A stretch of 64,000 nt of DNA from Chrysaora quinquecirrha (GCA_014526335.1 JACTAT010000010.1:6707826-6771825), one strand, 5' to 3'. Counted from the first letter of the stretch, positions 24,521 through 38,715 are shown. Numbers and translations are program-made. The notes: generated by a model from the letters alone, not told the origin.

Positions 24521-26320
24521 TATATACAAGTTGTCTAAATTACTGAACATTATAAAGCGGCGGCCTATCGCTATAAAAACAGTGCCAACGCCAACATCAT
24601 TGAATGTCTACAGCATGTTTGAATTGTACATGCAAATGTGAACGAATGCACTTTGCCATCATTTTCGCAAAGGTGTGAGCAAGCTTAGCTAGTTGCCAAT
24701 GCCAACATGGCACAGAATGTGCAATCGCCATTACGAAGGATGCATTATTTAATAAGCAACTTGACTTTCGTCCAGCACTCAAAATTGCTTAAAATTTTAG
24801 ACATTTCAGCCCTCAAAGTTGCTTAAACGTTGCTTAACATTTTTTTGTACCTACTTACCACCCCTGACTTCGCGGGTCAAAATCGTCATCTGTTAGGCCT
24901 ACAACATAACTTTTGGGAGACAGTAAGAGGAAAAACGTTAGCTAAAGAACTTCAACATGCAAAACATAAGAACGAAGAACAATTTCCTTACACAAGAAAG
25001 AGAATAAGCTTGGTTGTTTGACTTCTTCGTTGCTTACAGTAGTTCAATTGAGCCCTCAAGGTGCTTAATGTTAAGGTCAATTCAGCCCTGTAGTTGCATA
25101 TTTAGCGGTTGCTTATTAATAAAAGTGTAACATTCGACATAGTTAACGGAGTCCAGTTTTAGACAGAGTTTATATTCACTATTGTTTTCGAATACTTGGC
25201 AGGGCTAGATCCTCGTTTCATCAAAACCAAAAAGCTGGTTCTATTTAGACAGAAAGAGTTTGTTTTCTCACTTGGACTCTACAATCATTTTTCATTGTTC
25301 TTCCTGCCGAAAGCTGATTGGTGTTTAAAACACAATGCCAATTCAGCATTTCTTTCTGATTGATGCATTTCGAGCCGCATCTGGGCGATCTGGGTATAAA
25401 TTCTGCCTTAGTCTATTGTTTCGGTCTGTTTCTGACGTTCATACTCTGAGGAGTGTCAGACGAAAAAAGCTTTAAGTATGCCCGAAAATGTTTCCGCTGT
25501 TTATCGCAATTCTGAAGTTTTGTACAACTTAAAAACTTTTCCCTTATCTAAAACAAGAGGATCCAATTTGATGAAAGTCAAGAAGCTCTACTCGAATCGT
25601 TTCGCTAAATTGAGAAAAGTTCATTCTTAGTAAATAAGAAACAAGAAACTCCAAAGGAAGTTTAGCTATTCTTGGAAAATACAGTTAATTCCAAATATTT
25701 TGTAATATGAAAACGTGTTTATGTGAAACAAACATTAATTTGGCGTTTACATTAATGTGGCGTATGACATTTCATTGTAAAGCCCAAAGATATGATCACT
25801 TGATCAGTATTTTGTCAAATCAATATTCAGTTACCGTATTTCCTTCATTGAACGCCCGGGGGCGTATTTAAAAAAGGAACAATTATTTGAAAATTGATGA
25901 ATAACCTAACGTTCTGACGAGAAATAAGAGTTTCGCAGAAACTGGCGAAAGATATCTTCTTATTGCTGATTCATCCCAGAGGGACCTCAGCCATAAATTA
26001 CCATGGACTAACCTAATGGGCAGGTCAATGGAAAGGGGGCACTTATTCGAGGGAGGGCGATTATTCAAGGAAATAGGGTGCAGTACGGTACTTATCAACA
26101 ACGACGTCACACAAAGAAAAAGTGTTTACAAATGAGGAGTTGGATAATGTTACGTCAGATTAAACGTCTAGAAAAATCTACGAATTTTGTTGAAACGTAA
26201 AATGTACTGTTGTAGTGTAAAATGCTCTAACATGAGGGAAAATCTCACTACACGTATGACTTAAACTGTTCTCTTGCTAAGGGTGTGTCCATTGCATTCT
26301 TTCTTTCTTTCCGTAATACT
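24521..26320. other. intergenic with small repeats
   Basis: No gene found. AGCCCTCAARGTTGCTTA-type words recur at about 24780-25100. The block 25197-25264 (GGCAGGGCTAGATC...CAGAAAGAGTTTGT) recurs at 62139-62229. CCCGAAAATGTTTCCGCTG with GTTTATCGCAATTCTGAA at 25481-25517 matches the hairpin element at 41.35 kb. Confidence 0.5.
25197..25264 (+). repeat. dispersed repeat, related copy at 62139-62229
   Basis: It shares GGCAGGGCTAGATC and CAGAAAGAGTTTGT at its two ends in the same orientation, with a divergent middle. Family unknown. Confidence 0.5.
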
Positions 26321-26321
26321 T

Positions 26322-27395
26322 TTTTTTTTATAAGACACTATATCATTAGATACATGGTCAAAAAGTTAATAAAAAAGATACAAAATGTAAAAGGTACAGC
26401 AAGTTAAAAAAGAAAATTAAACTAAAGTAAGCAGTTCAATTAACCAATAAATGATAGATATAAAGCAAAACTATTGTTATTATAAAGAGAGTTTATTAGT
26501 AAAGATTTATTTATCTAAAGTTGTTCGTTTAATGTAAATATTATACAGAAAGGCACTGAAATTTTCTAGAAAGGCTTCATTTTCATTTGTCATTAAATAT
26601 ATAAACTGTTGATCTGTAGAAGGGATATTTGTAAAGTTTGGACAAAGACTATAAATTTGGTTTGAGAAATTTTCTCTTTCAAAACTGTACTCATTACAAA
26701 CTGAGATAAAGTGTATTTCATCTTCTACAAAATTTTTGCAATATTTGCAGAATCTCTCATGTCTATCAACAGGCGGTTTAGAGTGCCTACCTTTTTCAAT
26801 GGCGAGGCAGTGGTCACTTAATCTAAGTTTGGATAGTATTCTTCTATGTCTTCTAGTCCGGATAAGGTCTAGATATTTTTCATAAGCTATTTGATTCTTA
26901 TAGGATTTGTACGTCAAAGCTTTAGAGCAGTTATTTATATATGTTCTCCAGTAAATGCTGTAGTTTGTTTCTAATGCTTTTCTTGTAGCAGTCTTAGAAA
27001 GAGAGGTTAGCGTTGAATCGGTCAATCCGTTAGTTTTTAGTTCATCTGTTAGTTCGTTAATGAAAGATATGATTGTTTTCCGATTTGTGATAGATCTTTC
27101 ATATTCAAGAGCTTGTGTGACGGTGAATCAGGCTCAGAGTAAAGTAAGATATGCTTTATGAAATTATTGGTCCTACAACTTACTGAGATGTTTAAAGGGA
27201 AGCGGCCTAGATCCCCTCTTACAAGGGCATTAGTTGTCGATCTGTTTACTCCAAGTATGCGTTTTAAAAGCTGCGTATGGATTTTTTCAATCTCGTTTTT
27301 GTCCCAATCATTCTGGCTAAAATTAAGATAAGGCCCCCAAATTTCCGATCCATATAAAAGTATTGGGGCAATCATTGAATCAAAAAGTTTTAGAT
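26322..27395 (-). mobile_element. 5'-truncated LINE, C-terminal ORF fragment
   Basis: On the minus strand the frame reads SMIAPILLYGSEIWGPY, then EKIHTQLLKRILGVNRST and LVRGDLGRFPLNI, which is the region downstream of the RT in many invertebrate LINEs. A single-base deletion near 27045 shifts into the next frame, which continues LSKLRLSDHCLAIEKGRH and a zinc-knuckle-like CKYCKNF...HFISVC to the end. The plus-strand T run at 26321-26331 is the poly(A) tail. The 5' end is cut at the TIR element starting at 27396. It is non-functional. Confidence 0.8.
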
Positions 27396-27952
27396 GAGGG
27401 TCGTATAGGGGGGGGGGGTCTTAGTTCCCTGTTCCCTTTCAATAATATGATTTGTTCCCATGTTCCCGGGGAATTTTTCAAATGTTCCCTTCGAAAATTG
27501 TATCAAACGAAAACTCCCTTGTAAGACTATTTAAGTTAAATATGTCTTAAGTTGGCATATTTGTGTGTTATTCTTGTTTCCGATTTCGCTAATATAAGGG
27601 GCCTGCCTCCTGCCTCGCAGTTCTTTTGGCCTAAGAAACCAGAAATTGAATCCAAAACGAGGTCAATGGGTGACGTAGACAAGTAACGATCATCCAATTT
27701 GAGTATAAATCTGAGTATAAATGGGTCAAAATTAAGTGTAAATAAAAGAAGGATGAAAATCCTAAAATTCTTGTATTTTTCATCAATCATTTCTATTCTC
27801 AAATGTTTTATATAATCTTTTAGAATGTTCCCTGATCCCTGAAAGGAAACTGATTGTTCCCTTGTTCCCTCTGCAGATTCCTGTTTGTTCCCTGTTCCCC
27901 AAGTTGTTTTTGGGCATGTTCCCCTGTTCCCCAGAACCCCTATACGACCCTC
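27396..27952. mobile_element. 557-bp TIR element rich in GTTCCC words
   Basis: The left end GAGGGTCGTATAGGGG and the right end CCCCTATACGACCCTC are exact 16-bp inverted repeats. Subterminal regions on both sides carry many TGTTCCC units, and the centre is AT-rich. There is no transposase. It sits at the 5' cut of the LINE fragment. Target duplication is unclear (TTTAGAT versus TTTGGCC). A small non-autonomous DNA transposon of unknown superfamily. Confidence 0.65.
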
Positions 27953-28626
27953 TTTGGCCCATCCCTATGGACAAGTCGGTCAACCGCAAATGTCAATCCA
28001 CGACACGACGTTATAGTCTACTATAGTCTAGTTTTTTTTGCATGCTGCATTGGGTGGGGGCCAAAATCCTGCCTTAATCAACAGTGAAAATATACAATTA
28101 TGTGTACAGTTTATTATATTTTAGTTGGCCAAATTGGTATGTGCAGTCAGGCCGACTTGTTTGGTAATGGGCCAACTTGTCTAACACATCATGGTGGGCC
28201 AACAGTGGGCCAGTATCGAAAGAAGGTACTTTTTTTAAAGTCGGTTGTGAAAACGGTTATTTTGAAAGAGCTTACTGTCATTTTAATGTTGTGCAGAATA
28301 TTTTTTACATTTTGGAGTATATTTTTGTACACCAGGGTGCTTGTTTGGATTTGGCAGTGCTCCTCTACACTTTTATTCTTGGTATTGCCTGACCAATCTG
28401 TCTTCAGTCATTTGAATCCAAATTACAAATAATGCAAATAAGACATGATATTGGTTGAAATAGAGTGCCATGCAAAGTTATCTAGTGCTCACCTTACCAT
28501 ACAGTATCAGTCAATGAATATATAGTCTCTGTCCTTATACAATAGTACCGTAATAGTATTGATACTGGCTATATATGTAACGCATTGCACATACTAACAG
28601 TTTTATTTTCTGTTTTCATCGTATAG

Positions 28627-31600
28627 GGAGTCTCTTTCTGACGGGAGGCATGAACCAATAAAACTGGTAACTGTATTTATTCACTATTATTATCTAAATG
28701 TTGGAAAAGAAAGGAATTTCATTGTTTCATATTCATTGTAGCTACTTTAGAGAAACTTTGGCAAGAAGAAACTTTTTTGACTTCAAAAATGGCAAAATGT
28801 TGACTCTTGCAAAGAGGAGGAATGAGTAAACTGACAGAAAACTTAGAATACTCTAAACTATATCTTGAGTGATACTTAAGAATTTTTGCTGTCAATTTGT
28901 ACTTTTCTTAATTCAATTTCCTTTCTTTCATGAAATGGAATAGAGATGTTTCGGACTTTTTTTGGATAGAACCCGTAACAGATATCAAAATTCAGGATCT
29001 AATGACCATCATGATTTTTATTATCCATCCTTTTATTTACTCCCTACCATTTTTATACTTTGTTTATCAGCCGCTGGACACTTTCTTCTTATATTTATGA
29101 ATTTTATGAACTTGTATTTATGCTTTCAGGCTCCTAATCCTTTCAATATGACTGCAAGAAATTTCCCAAAACGAAAGTTAGTATATCTTTTTGTTTGTAG
29201 ATGTGATTTCCAGTCTTGATTGTTTGAATCATTTAAAGCTTTTAGTGTTATCCACTCTTACGTATTTGTTTCATTTTAGACCATTTGGGAAAAGTGCTGC
29301 AATATTAAATCGCACAAGGTGAGCATACTAAATGTGAAGCAAGTTTTATTCCTAAACTTGTCTGTAAAATTCTTAATGTTTTCAATGGACACCCAGACAA
29401 GACTTTATAGTCATAAAGTACATTACATATCTTATAAACAGTAATGATCAGATTTCTAATATTGTTTTGCTGCTATTGATATTATTCATCCATTGTTTAG
29501 AACTGGAGCCAGTAGCAATCCAGCAAAATCACTGGAACTTGTCAGGGCCACATTACAGCATAGTTTGAATACAGAAATTGAAAGAGTTCTTCAAAGTTAT
29601 CAAGAAGTATGATATTAATTTATTTTGTATCTTAATAACTATTCCTTCCCTGCCATACAGAAATGTTGGTAGTCTCATGCAACGGTTGTCTTTTTTCCCT
29701 CTTCCTTCGGAGGATAAAAACACTGAATAAGACCTTGGGAGTAATCTTTTCAATTATCAGTTGTAATATGGAAAGAGTGACTGTGAATCTAGCTGTAGGT
29801 AAGTGTGGGGAAACCTATGGCGCACTGGCAACAATCTGCCCCAAGAAGGGATTTCTGGTGGCCTGCAAGCTGATAAAATTATTTTGTAAAGTAAGTCTGC
29901 CCTTAAACTGGAATACCACCGGAAATGCAGACATAATTATGACCTAAATATTGAGAAGTTTAATTGGCACTAATTCATTGTTGTTTTTTGATATTGCGGA
30001 AAGCAAAATGCGTGGACATGAACTGAAGCTCTTAAAAAAGATGTCTGTCGTTCAAATCTGCAAAAATGTTCTTCTCACAGAGAATAATGAGCGATTGAGA
30101 TTAACTCCCAAGTGAAGTAATTAATTGCTCAACAGTGAAACAATTCGAAATAACATGTAATAAATACGAAGGAGTTAATAGATTTTTATGAATGGCCTCT
30201 CCGTCCCTTATCTTTATTATTGTGTTATTCTTGTATTCAGACAATAATGGGAATAGCAAAATCTTTCAGAAAAAGACGACTTCTGAAAAACTTTTGAAAT
30301 TTTTAACATGAGGAGAAATTTAGAATTATGAGGACAACATCTCAAATTGCTTTCCTTTAGTTACTTGTCTTATCCCCGAATGAAGTTGCTAAACGCAAGA
30401 TAGTATTCTTTAAAGATAAGCGTTCCCATTACTTAATTAAACTAAACTTTCATGTTATCCCAAAAAGCATAATTCCCTACAAAAAGCAAGAGAAGGATAT
30501 TGCAGAGGTTCACAGGATTTTAAGAAAACCAAATCGCAACACTATCTGACCCTTTTTGCTTCGGTACAATCATAGACTATGGTACAATCAAGTCTTGACA
30601 AGAATAAAGATGATTTACTGTATTTCTAATCAATTCTGCTGAATTAATTTTTTTAGATGTTTCGAATGGCTGCGTATAACATATCAGATAATTTGAAAGA
30701 ACCAGTGACAGAAGATCATGTCAAGTATATCCTAAGACGAGCTTTGGATGAGGTACAACATCTACTACATAAATATTCAATTAATTAAGTTCTGACTTCT
30801 ACTAAATCACTTTATTCGCCTTGTTGCCAGTCCTATTGAAAAAGTATTTTCTCATTTTAGGCAAAGTCGCTGTTTAAAGTTGAGAGCAAAGATGAAGAGG
30901 ATGAAGTTCCCAAGGTTAGTTGCTAGACTTGTGAATGAATGTTATTTCGGAATATGTTTCAAACCTTAAAAGCAAATGCTGCCTGTCCACCAGCCTAGCA
31001 ATATTGTATACCTGAAAGTGTAGGGTTTAAGCCATGCATGTAGGGTTTACTTCCCAGACCCTTATTGACAGGATGCGAGAGAGTGTGTTGTGTGGATTGT
31101 GCAAATCTCCCATTTTCTGTCTTGGTATTCTTTTTTCGTTCTTCCACGCCCAATCGTGTAAGGAGATACATATCTGGAAGGTTTTTTCGTAGAAAATTTG
31201 AGGCTTTGTAAGATTTTTCCATAACTCTTACATTTTCCTGCCTACCATGCCTGCCAAATTGACTCGAAACGCCCAACAGAATTCTCGGTGTTTTGACAGA
31301 AAAGATTGGTAGCAATTCAAGGCATAGCTTGTTGGCCTTCTCCCCCATCTTCCTCGAGAACACTGTTGTTGGAGAAAGTTTTGGAATAGTTCTTCGCGAT
31401 TCCTGTATTTTGTAGCCAAATGTTGCTTATTTTTCATTAATTAATAGGTGTCCATTATTTTGGTCAATAAAATGTACATGGGATATTTGACATGAAGCTC
31501 CAACAGTCCGTTATATAGGAACCCGGTACATCATAACAATTTGATGTACGTTAATCAATCAGATGTTACCCCAGACACAACAATTGGAGTTAACATTTAA

Positions 31601-34600
31601 CATATCCTCAAGCTGGAAGGGGGGTACACTGTGCCATTATCTATTTTGATAGAACATTAAACATCATTATGCATTCGTTGCGGTCTAAAAAATTCAAATA
31701 GCTTTATACACCTGATAGCTTTAAACATCATTATGCATTCGTTGCGGTCTAAAAAATTCAAATAGCTTTATACACCTGATATGATGTTAGGTAGACGTCA
31801 TTTCTTATGAAGAACATCAAAATCAAAGATCAAAGCTGATTGGTAGACTTATTACATTCGTCGCAGTCTACGCTCCTCCACACCCCACCACCCCGCTCCA
31901 ACTACGACTCATAAACAAACAGTCAAAAAGCCGGCCTAATTTTCACGAACCTCGTTCTGGTGTGAAGGATGGCCTAACAAAATTTCCCGACTACTGACCC
32001 TAAAACTTGCCCAAATCTGTATTTTTCGGTTTGCAACATACAAAAAAATTTAGTTGTACAGAGAAAAATGCTTCTCCTAACTTCATTTGAGCCCAAAATG
32101 CATCCAAGTTCATTAATTCCTCTTTTCGCACGCGAGAAAGCTATGTCATCCGAGCGGCCTAAAATTTGACTTGACAGCCGACCCTAAAACGTCTCTAAAT
32201 TCGTACTTTTGCTCTCAAAATTAAAAACGAAATCATTAGTACTAAAACGAACGTTTTTATTAACTATTAGTATGGGGATTATGTATATACAGGTGGAAGG
32301 TTGTCTTTTCTGCCCCGAAAAAGCTGTGGCGAAGCTGCTCGAAGCTTGGCGGCCATTGGGGAAACTAGAGATGGAAAAGGTGGGAGTAATAGATAACCCA
32401 ATCACTGCTGTAGATTCGGGCTGTTCTGCATTCTGATTGGATATGCCAGAAAGTTGGCATATCAGGCCGACTTTTTGACTTTTAGATTATGAGTCGCACT
32501 CTTAGACTTGCTTCCCAAGTCCCTAACTTTCGCTCACATTGAATTGAATTGATGTTGTTGTTGTTCGCTACAGTCAGGGACTTGTTTCCTTTTATCATCT
32601 GAAAGTGGTATGAAAGTGGCAGCCCGCACCAAAAAATTGGTGCACCAATCAGAAAACAGCATTTCGATAATAAGCATTCTGATTGGTTGATTTAGCGATT
32701 TCAACCCGCAAAGAGGCATTTGCCGTTTATTTTTCTGAAAATGTGACCCCCCAGGATTACACAAAAACTTTTGTCGGCAATGGAGGGAAAACATCACCAC
32801 AGCTTCGCAGAAAGCAACCAATTTTGTTACTGAATCTTCTTGCTGGGAGACTTCAGGAAGGTCTTGTTGCATTCAACTTTGTTAAAATTGCTTTGTGAAT
32901 GGACTCTACGCTGCTCACATTGGGTGTGAAAAAGAGAAATTTTTCTTCTGTTTTTGTACCGACTTTTTGGATTTATTCACGGCAAGCACAACACAGGCCG
33001 AAGAACTTATTTAAACCGGCAAACAACTGAACTGTACGTAAATATTTTGAACTTCAATTATTATTTGTATGATACGGAACATTTGTAAATCTTTCTGCTT
33101 GCATCAAGTGGAATTTGATTCAGCGTCCTCATGTTTTGTCTGAGTTTTGCACTTATATTTGAAATTTCTCTGAATCTGATTTTCTCAATTTTGAGTTGAT
33201 GGGTTTTCCGGCTTTCCACGCCAAAAGCGGTACAGTTCACTACTCTAAAATTTTATGAGTGAGCATCTGGACTATTTATAATTTTATGTTACTTCACCAA
33301 AATATATATTCACGAACCAAAGGTATACACATTTTACAGTAAAGCTGAATCAAATTTGAAAGTGCACTGGCGAGTTTTCACACCGCCATTTGAAGACTAG
33401 TAGATGTAGTAGAAAAATCATCTTGAAGTAGACTTTTTGGTTTGTTTGTCAAACTGTTAGTTGGTACATGTTAAAATCATGTTAAGAAGAAAGAATTGCA
33501 AACCGAAAGTTTGTTGTTTTATTTTATGTTTTCGGTGTCATCCAGCAGTTTGCTCAAAATATTCAAAAGCAAGTCTGACCTGACTCAAAGTTTACATGAT
33601 ATGATGGTTTTTTCAACAATAGCAAACAACGATGAGCTGTGTATATTTTTATATATCTTAAAACCGACAGGTTAATATTAATAAGCATTTTCATATGAAT
33701 TTATTTCAAATATTTCTCAGCTTTGTCGAGTCGAGTTGGAAGCTCAGCAAAAAGTGAGATGAGAGAGATTTCTGTCGGGGGGTCGCCACATCTTTAGCCG
33801 AACAGAATAATGGAAACGAGGCAGCAAATTTCAATCCACTTTCGCCACACGAAAGGGAATGAGTCGTTAGTTTGAGCGTCCAACAATTCAATTCAATAGC
33901 GATAACTACGACTCATGTAGTAAGTCTATCGCACTCTGAGGAAACAGCGATTATGTTGTTGTAGTTGTTATGAGCTGTTTCCGAAAGAGTGAGAGGAATG
34001 TAATCAGTCTAGCTGATTGGTTCCAGTGTAAGCTAATTAGAATACTTTGGCGTGTATCAATTAAATATCGTTATTCATTTGCTATTTTCAATGTCAATCA
34101 CTTGATGACGAATTTGTCGTCATGGAGACATAGCTTTGCTTATCAACAGTTCTTTATCGTATCAAATATAAAAATTTTGTTCTTTCATAGTTTTGATTTT
34201 ATTTTTAGGTTATAAAAACTGAAAAGATCAAGGTACCAATGAGACAAGCAATAATAAAGAAGGTGGGTAATCGGATAAGGCCTATTTTTGGCATTTTGTG
34301 CCTCGAAAAGTTTCAGACATAAAACTCTAATCTACAAGTAATTGTACTCGTGATCATTTGTATCCCTATAAATTCACGTGTGAGTGATAGAAAGAAGCAG
34401 AACGAACTTAAAAACTCAATATGATTTATATACTGATGAGGGCTTTGGACCAAATATGTCCTCTATCACGGAACTAAGATTAAAAAGGAAAACAGGACAT
34501 GTTTATAATCAATTTAAAATTCTGCCAGATCTTAGATACAAAAATTACATTGTGCTTCTTGGTTTCCTATTTGCAAATAGCAACTGAGTTTTGTCTGAAA

Positions 34601-37600
34601 AACAGAGTTATCCTAGAAAATAAAGAAAGAAAGAATTTTCGGAATAAGCATTACATCATTAAAACTAAGTAGTAAACTGATACTGAAGTAGAATGTAAGC
34701 ATTATTTAGCATAGAATTGGCTAAATTAGCGTGAGCGAAAATACTGGGAAGTTCTGCACAGCGATTCTAGAAAGCATAACGCAGCAGAGTAATGCAAGGG
34801 AATCCCGCATTACCAAAAAATGAAAAAATTGCCTTAGAGACAACGTAATGGACTGAATGCGTCAACATCGTGAAGCTTCAATATCTCAAAAATTTTGTTT
34901 TATTCTATTACGTATTATTAGAAGCCTAATGCTTGATAGTCACTTCTTTTTGTAACACATGATTCTGAAATTTCTTTTTTTCAGAAAAAAATCAGGAGAG
35001 ATGATCATAGGTATGTCTTTTCTAAGATACATCATGACATTTCTTAAAAAATAGTGATTTCAAAGGAATTGAGTAACCATTAACTGTACGATTAATTAAT
35101 TATTCTTCTCCTTTAACTTAAAATTCGTCATTCAGCTCTTCATTCAATCTCTCCTCTAATTAAAGGCGGTTCACCTGGCGTATGGATACTTTAACTCTTT
35201 GAAATGCAATTGGCAAAAGTTCGGTTTGAAAGAAAGAGCGATCTTCAAAATGCTAAAAGTCATTTAACTCTATCCTTTTGGACTCATAACCCACAGTGAA
35301 AATCTTTTTTAGAAAACATTATGATTTTCTTTGAGGATTTAGGCTATGATTAATCAGTATGATTGCATCTTTTATATGCATAGCTTGTTATAAGCATATT
35401 GCATCAAAGCTTCTTCTGGAATAGTAAATGTTGTACTCGCTTTACACTGTTAGAGAACGCCTTTGTTTCTTGCTTTTATGAAAATTCTATAAACAACGAG
35501 CAGAGAACCCTGTGGCATGAAACAGCATTGAGCAGCTGCAGCAAAATTTATGATTGGCGAAGGCGACATTGTTGCAAAAGTAATAAGGTAACATGACCTT
35601 GAAATATGCGCAAGTATCCAGTAAAGCACGAATGGAGATTTTCAAAACTGAAGAGATTTGGTTGGAGGTAAAAGCAATGAATGCACTGCTGCAATAATGT
35701 TTGTTTAGTTGATTTGTTTTTGTTCTTCAGAGAAAAGCCAAAAGATAATTACAACTACCCACCAGTAAGTGCTTTTCGTATTATAAGCCATTTTGAATCA
35801 TCATATTGCCGATTTCATTTTAATCGTCGGCTGTTTATTAGAATGCTTCTTGTTTTTCGTTAAGTCGTACATTCAGATAATCGACTAACTATCATCCATT
35901 GACTAGTTGAATTAGTCCATCCTAAGATTCTTAATTTCTTTGTGTTTAGTAGCTTCTAATAAATATTTTGTATTTTCTAGTGGGATGAATCTAGACTCAA
36001 TGAAGAAACGGAACTTGTAATGGGCGTAAAGGCAAATAAGTACGTTTTCAGTAATTGGATGAATATTATAAACGTGTGAGAAAAGCTGTGTCTGTAAGCC
36101 ACGAATTTGGAACCTTTTAATTGTATTTATTATTTTATTGTAGAATTTTAGGTTTTGCATCAGCAAGAGGAAGACTGTATACGAGGCACCCAGACCTATT
36201 CAAGGTTCGCTAGATTGCAAGTTGCTAATTTTTTATTTTTACAAGAAGCGTGAAGCACTTTTTCATGCTGCTTTTATCTCTACTACTCATCTTGATTTTT
36301 TACAGTTCATCAATTTTAAATTCTGCTGTCACAGGTATTCGAGTAATTAAATAGAGAATTTAATGTTTCAGTACATGGCAGATCAAGATGATAAACAGTG
36401 GCTCTATGAAAATGGTCATATGCCGATTACTGGCGGAAAAGTAAGCCTCATATTTACAATTGCATTCTATTTGTAATCGAGTCTTTAGCTAAAGTTAGAT
36501 AATGACAATATGTTTTCATATGTGTAATGATCAAAGACAAGTAATTTGCCTTCAAAATTTTGCACGTTTGCAGCTAAAAGTCATACAAACTTGACTTACT
36601 AATTTCTCTGGTCATCTCTCTACCCCGATACTATATTTGGAGACTTAAAGATTGAATTGGGATGAAACAGTTTTTTCATATATGATAAAAAGAACATATG
36701 TTTAGGACGTTGTGGTTATGCAGTGGAACCTCTATATAACAAAAACCCGTGGAACCAATTTCATCATCCGTTGTAGAGAAGTGTCTGCTGTATGGGGATT
36801 TGTTTTTACAAAGAAATGACCCTTTGGAAAAAAGAATATTTGTGCCTTGTTTAGATTACCCCTGTATAAAGAAGTCGGTTAATGGAGGTTCAACTGTTTA
36901 GACATATGCACCATTGTTCCCAGTTGTTTTCCAGCATTTCTGACACTTGCATCCACAGCGAAGTTCTTATTAGATATTTTCAAAAGGCGAAAATATACAG
37001 CAAAATAAAAACGCATTCAGTGTTCAAGCAGCGCCACCCTGGCAGAAATAGAATGTTTCCCCTGTACCACGGATTCATGACTTTGACCAAAGACGGTTGT
37101 TTTTTGAGTTCTTACCCAACAAAGGAACTTAAATGAAAGTTTCGCTTCTATCTCTGTTCTTACTGTCGTTGGAATCAAAATTTTCAATTTCATTCGATTT
37201 TCTAGGCATTTTTGATGATTGCAGACGATATAAGAAATCTCGCTACAACCCATCAAGATTACAAGTAGGTAATTGAAATATATATTCATATCGTTAACGT
37301 AAGGAATTTATGTGCACTGTGGCATTTTAAGAAATCAATTGATGGTCTTCGCTACAAATATGGGATTAGAAAATAGACCGCGTAAACATCATTAAAAGGG
37401 ATATTTAATCAGTTATTTAAATGTTGTCTAACCGTATGAACCGTTTTATTTGACTATTACATATCTCTGCTCTCGCTTCCTTATTTTCCCCATATTTTTT
37501 AATGCAATTTTTTAGCTTGATTATTCTTAACCATGCGCTGTCGCATTATGCTATTTGCTTGGTGAGTCAGTCAACCAAGTAACTGAGATGACTAGCCTGT

Positions 37601-37964
37601 GCCAACTCTATCTTCCCTTTGTCAAAATTGAACTTCTATACCTATATCCTTTTAAAATTTGAAGAAAATTCAAGAGCCCTTTTCTTTTGTACAAATTGTT
37701 TCTTTCTATCGAGTCTCGTATCAAACCTATGCTGGATGAGATGGGGACATGTGGTCGCAAATTCGAAGACCAGGCGTTGACGTTGCTTAACAGGGAAACT
37801 GGAGACAAGATTTAAATTTCTGATTTATTTTCCTTCAAAGGGATAATTTAGGAATAAAACGAGAAGATATCAAAGGGTACTTGCCTCCACCGGCAATGTT
37901 ACAAAAGATCAAAGCCGCCATGAAAAGTAGGAGCATCAGTTTTGCTGCTAACTTATTTTTTTAA
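28627..37964 (+). CDS. DNTTIP1: DNTTIP1 (TdIF1), DNA/histone-binding subunit of the MiDAC deacetylase complex
   Basis: DNTTIP1 scaffolds HDAC1/2 and MIDEAS in the nuclear MiDAC complex. Fourteen exons chain in phase: 28627-28666, 29130-29176, 29280-29318, 29501-29606, 30657-30752, 30861-30914, 34209-34262, 34985-35010, 35731-35764, 35981-36039, 36144-36204, 36372-36440, 37206-37264, 37841-37964 (stop). About 289 residues result, against 329 in human. Conserved blocks are NPFNM, SLELVRATLQHSLNTEIERV and FRMAAYNISDNL (the N-terminal dimerisation and HDAC-binding part), a short basic KKIRRDDHR where vertebrates have an AT-hook, and then the C-terminal DNA-binding domain WDESRLNEETE, GRLYTRHPDLFKYMAD, NGHMPITGGKAFLMI and EDIKGYLPPPAML. 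The first coding exon with the start codon was not found. The first listed exon begins mid-codon. Intron 6 is 3.3 kb. Identification rests on remembered family sequence. Confidence 0.93.
30915..34208 (+). other. large DNTTIP1 intron, no gene seen
   Basis: It contains a 64-bp direct duplication (31658-31785) and two similar patches with GACCCTAAAAC (about 32000 and 32180). Open frames on both strands lack splice logic or domains. Confidence 0.5.
31658..31785. repeat. 64-bp tandem duplication, two exact units
   Basis: The unit from AAACATCATTATGCATTCG to CACCTGATA occurs twice head to tail with no visible difference. A recent slippage-type or unequal exchange event in a DNTTIP1 intron. Confidence 0.85.
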
Positions 37965-37984
37965 AGAAATGCTTTCTTTGTTTT

Positions 37985-38710
37985 TATTGTGTTATTAAAA
38001 ACTCGATATAAAATGATACGAGAGACTACGAGACACAAACATCAGAATCGTTACATGTTTATGCACGTATTACTCAAGTAAAAAATATGACAACAGAGTC
38101 TCAAAGGACAACATAGATACTTCTTCAGTCTGTCCAAAGTGCTCTTTGGTTATTGAAACCAAAAACCAAGCGTTGTTTTTGTAACATATGAATGTTTCTT
38201 TCCAGGAGCTGCTCTGCTGAGAGAAGTCATTAAAAAGCCAGCCACTGCAATGTCTGATGTCGGCGTTTGATGTGACATAGGACTTATTCAATATCTAAGA
38301 ATGTAGCTACACTACCCGCATATCTACGGTAGAGTGTTGAATTGATTAGTTACTGACTGGAATCTGGCCCAATAGGCTTCACATGCAATAGTGAGATTTA
38401 TGATTAACCTCATAAAACATGTACGCTAAAAAATTAAGCTAAATTTCTGTCTTTGGGTTTTTATTTTATTCTAGTTTTTCTCAGTGTAATATCAACACAC
38501 TTTGCACGCTTCCATCGTTACGTTGTTAGTATTGATCTATGCCATTTGTCTATTTATGTCAATTTCTTAGAATTGAATTTCAGTGAAATCACGAGCGAAA
38601 CTTTTGACCCTGACGTGGCTTCAACATCTGATAATTTCTTTCGTAATTCATCAATGCTCTTGATTCTAAAAAAAGAAATAATTGAGTTAGTTGCAAATGA
38701 ATCGTTCGAG
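37985..38710. other. DNTTIP1 downstream region
   Basis: No further exon recognised. A possible alternative donor GTAGGA within the last DNTTIP1 exon (37927) would require an exon here that I did not find. Confidence 0.4.
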
Positions 38711-38715
38711 AAGTT

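Noticed and set aside
28100..28432. Candidate first exon of DNTTIP1 (ATG at 28177 with donor after KEG)
   Set aside because: Its phase at the donor does not fit the first confirmed exon at 28627: joining gives a stop codon.
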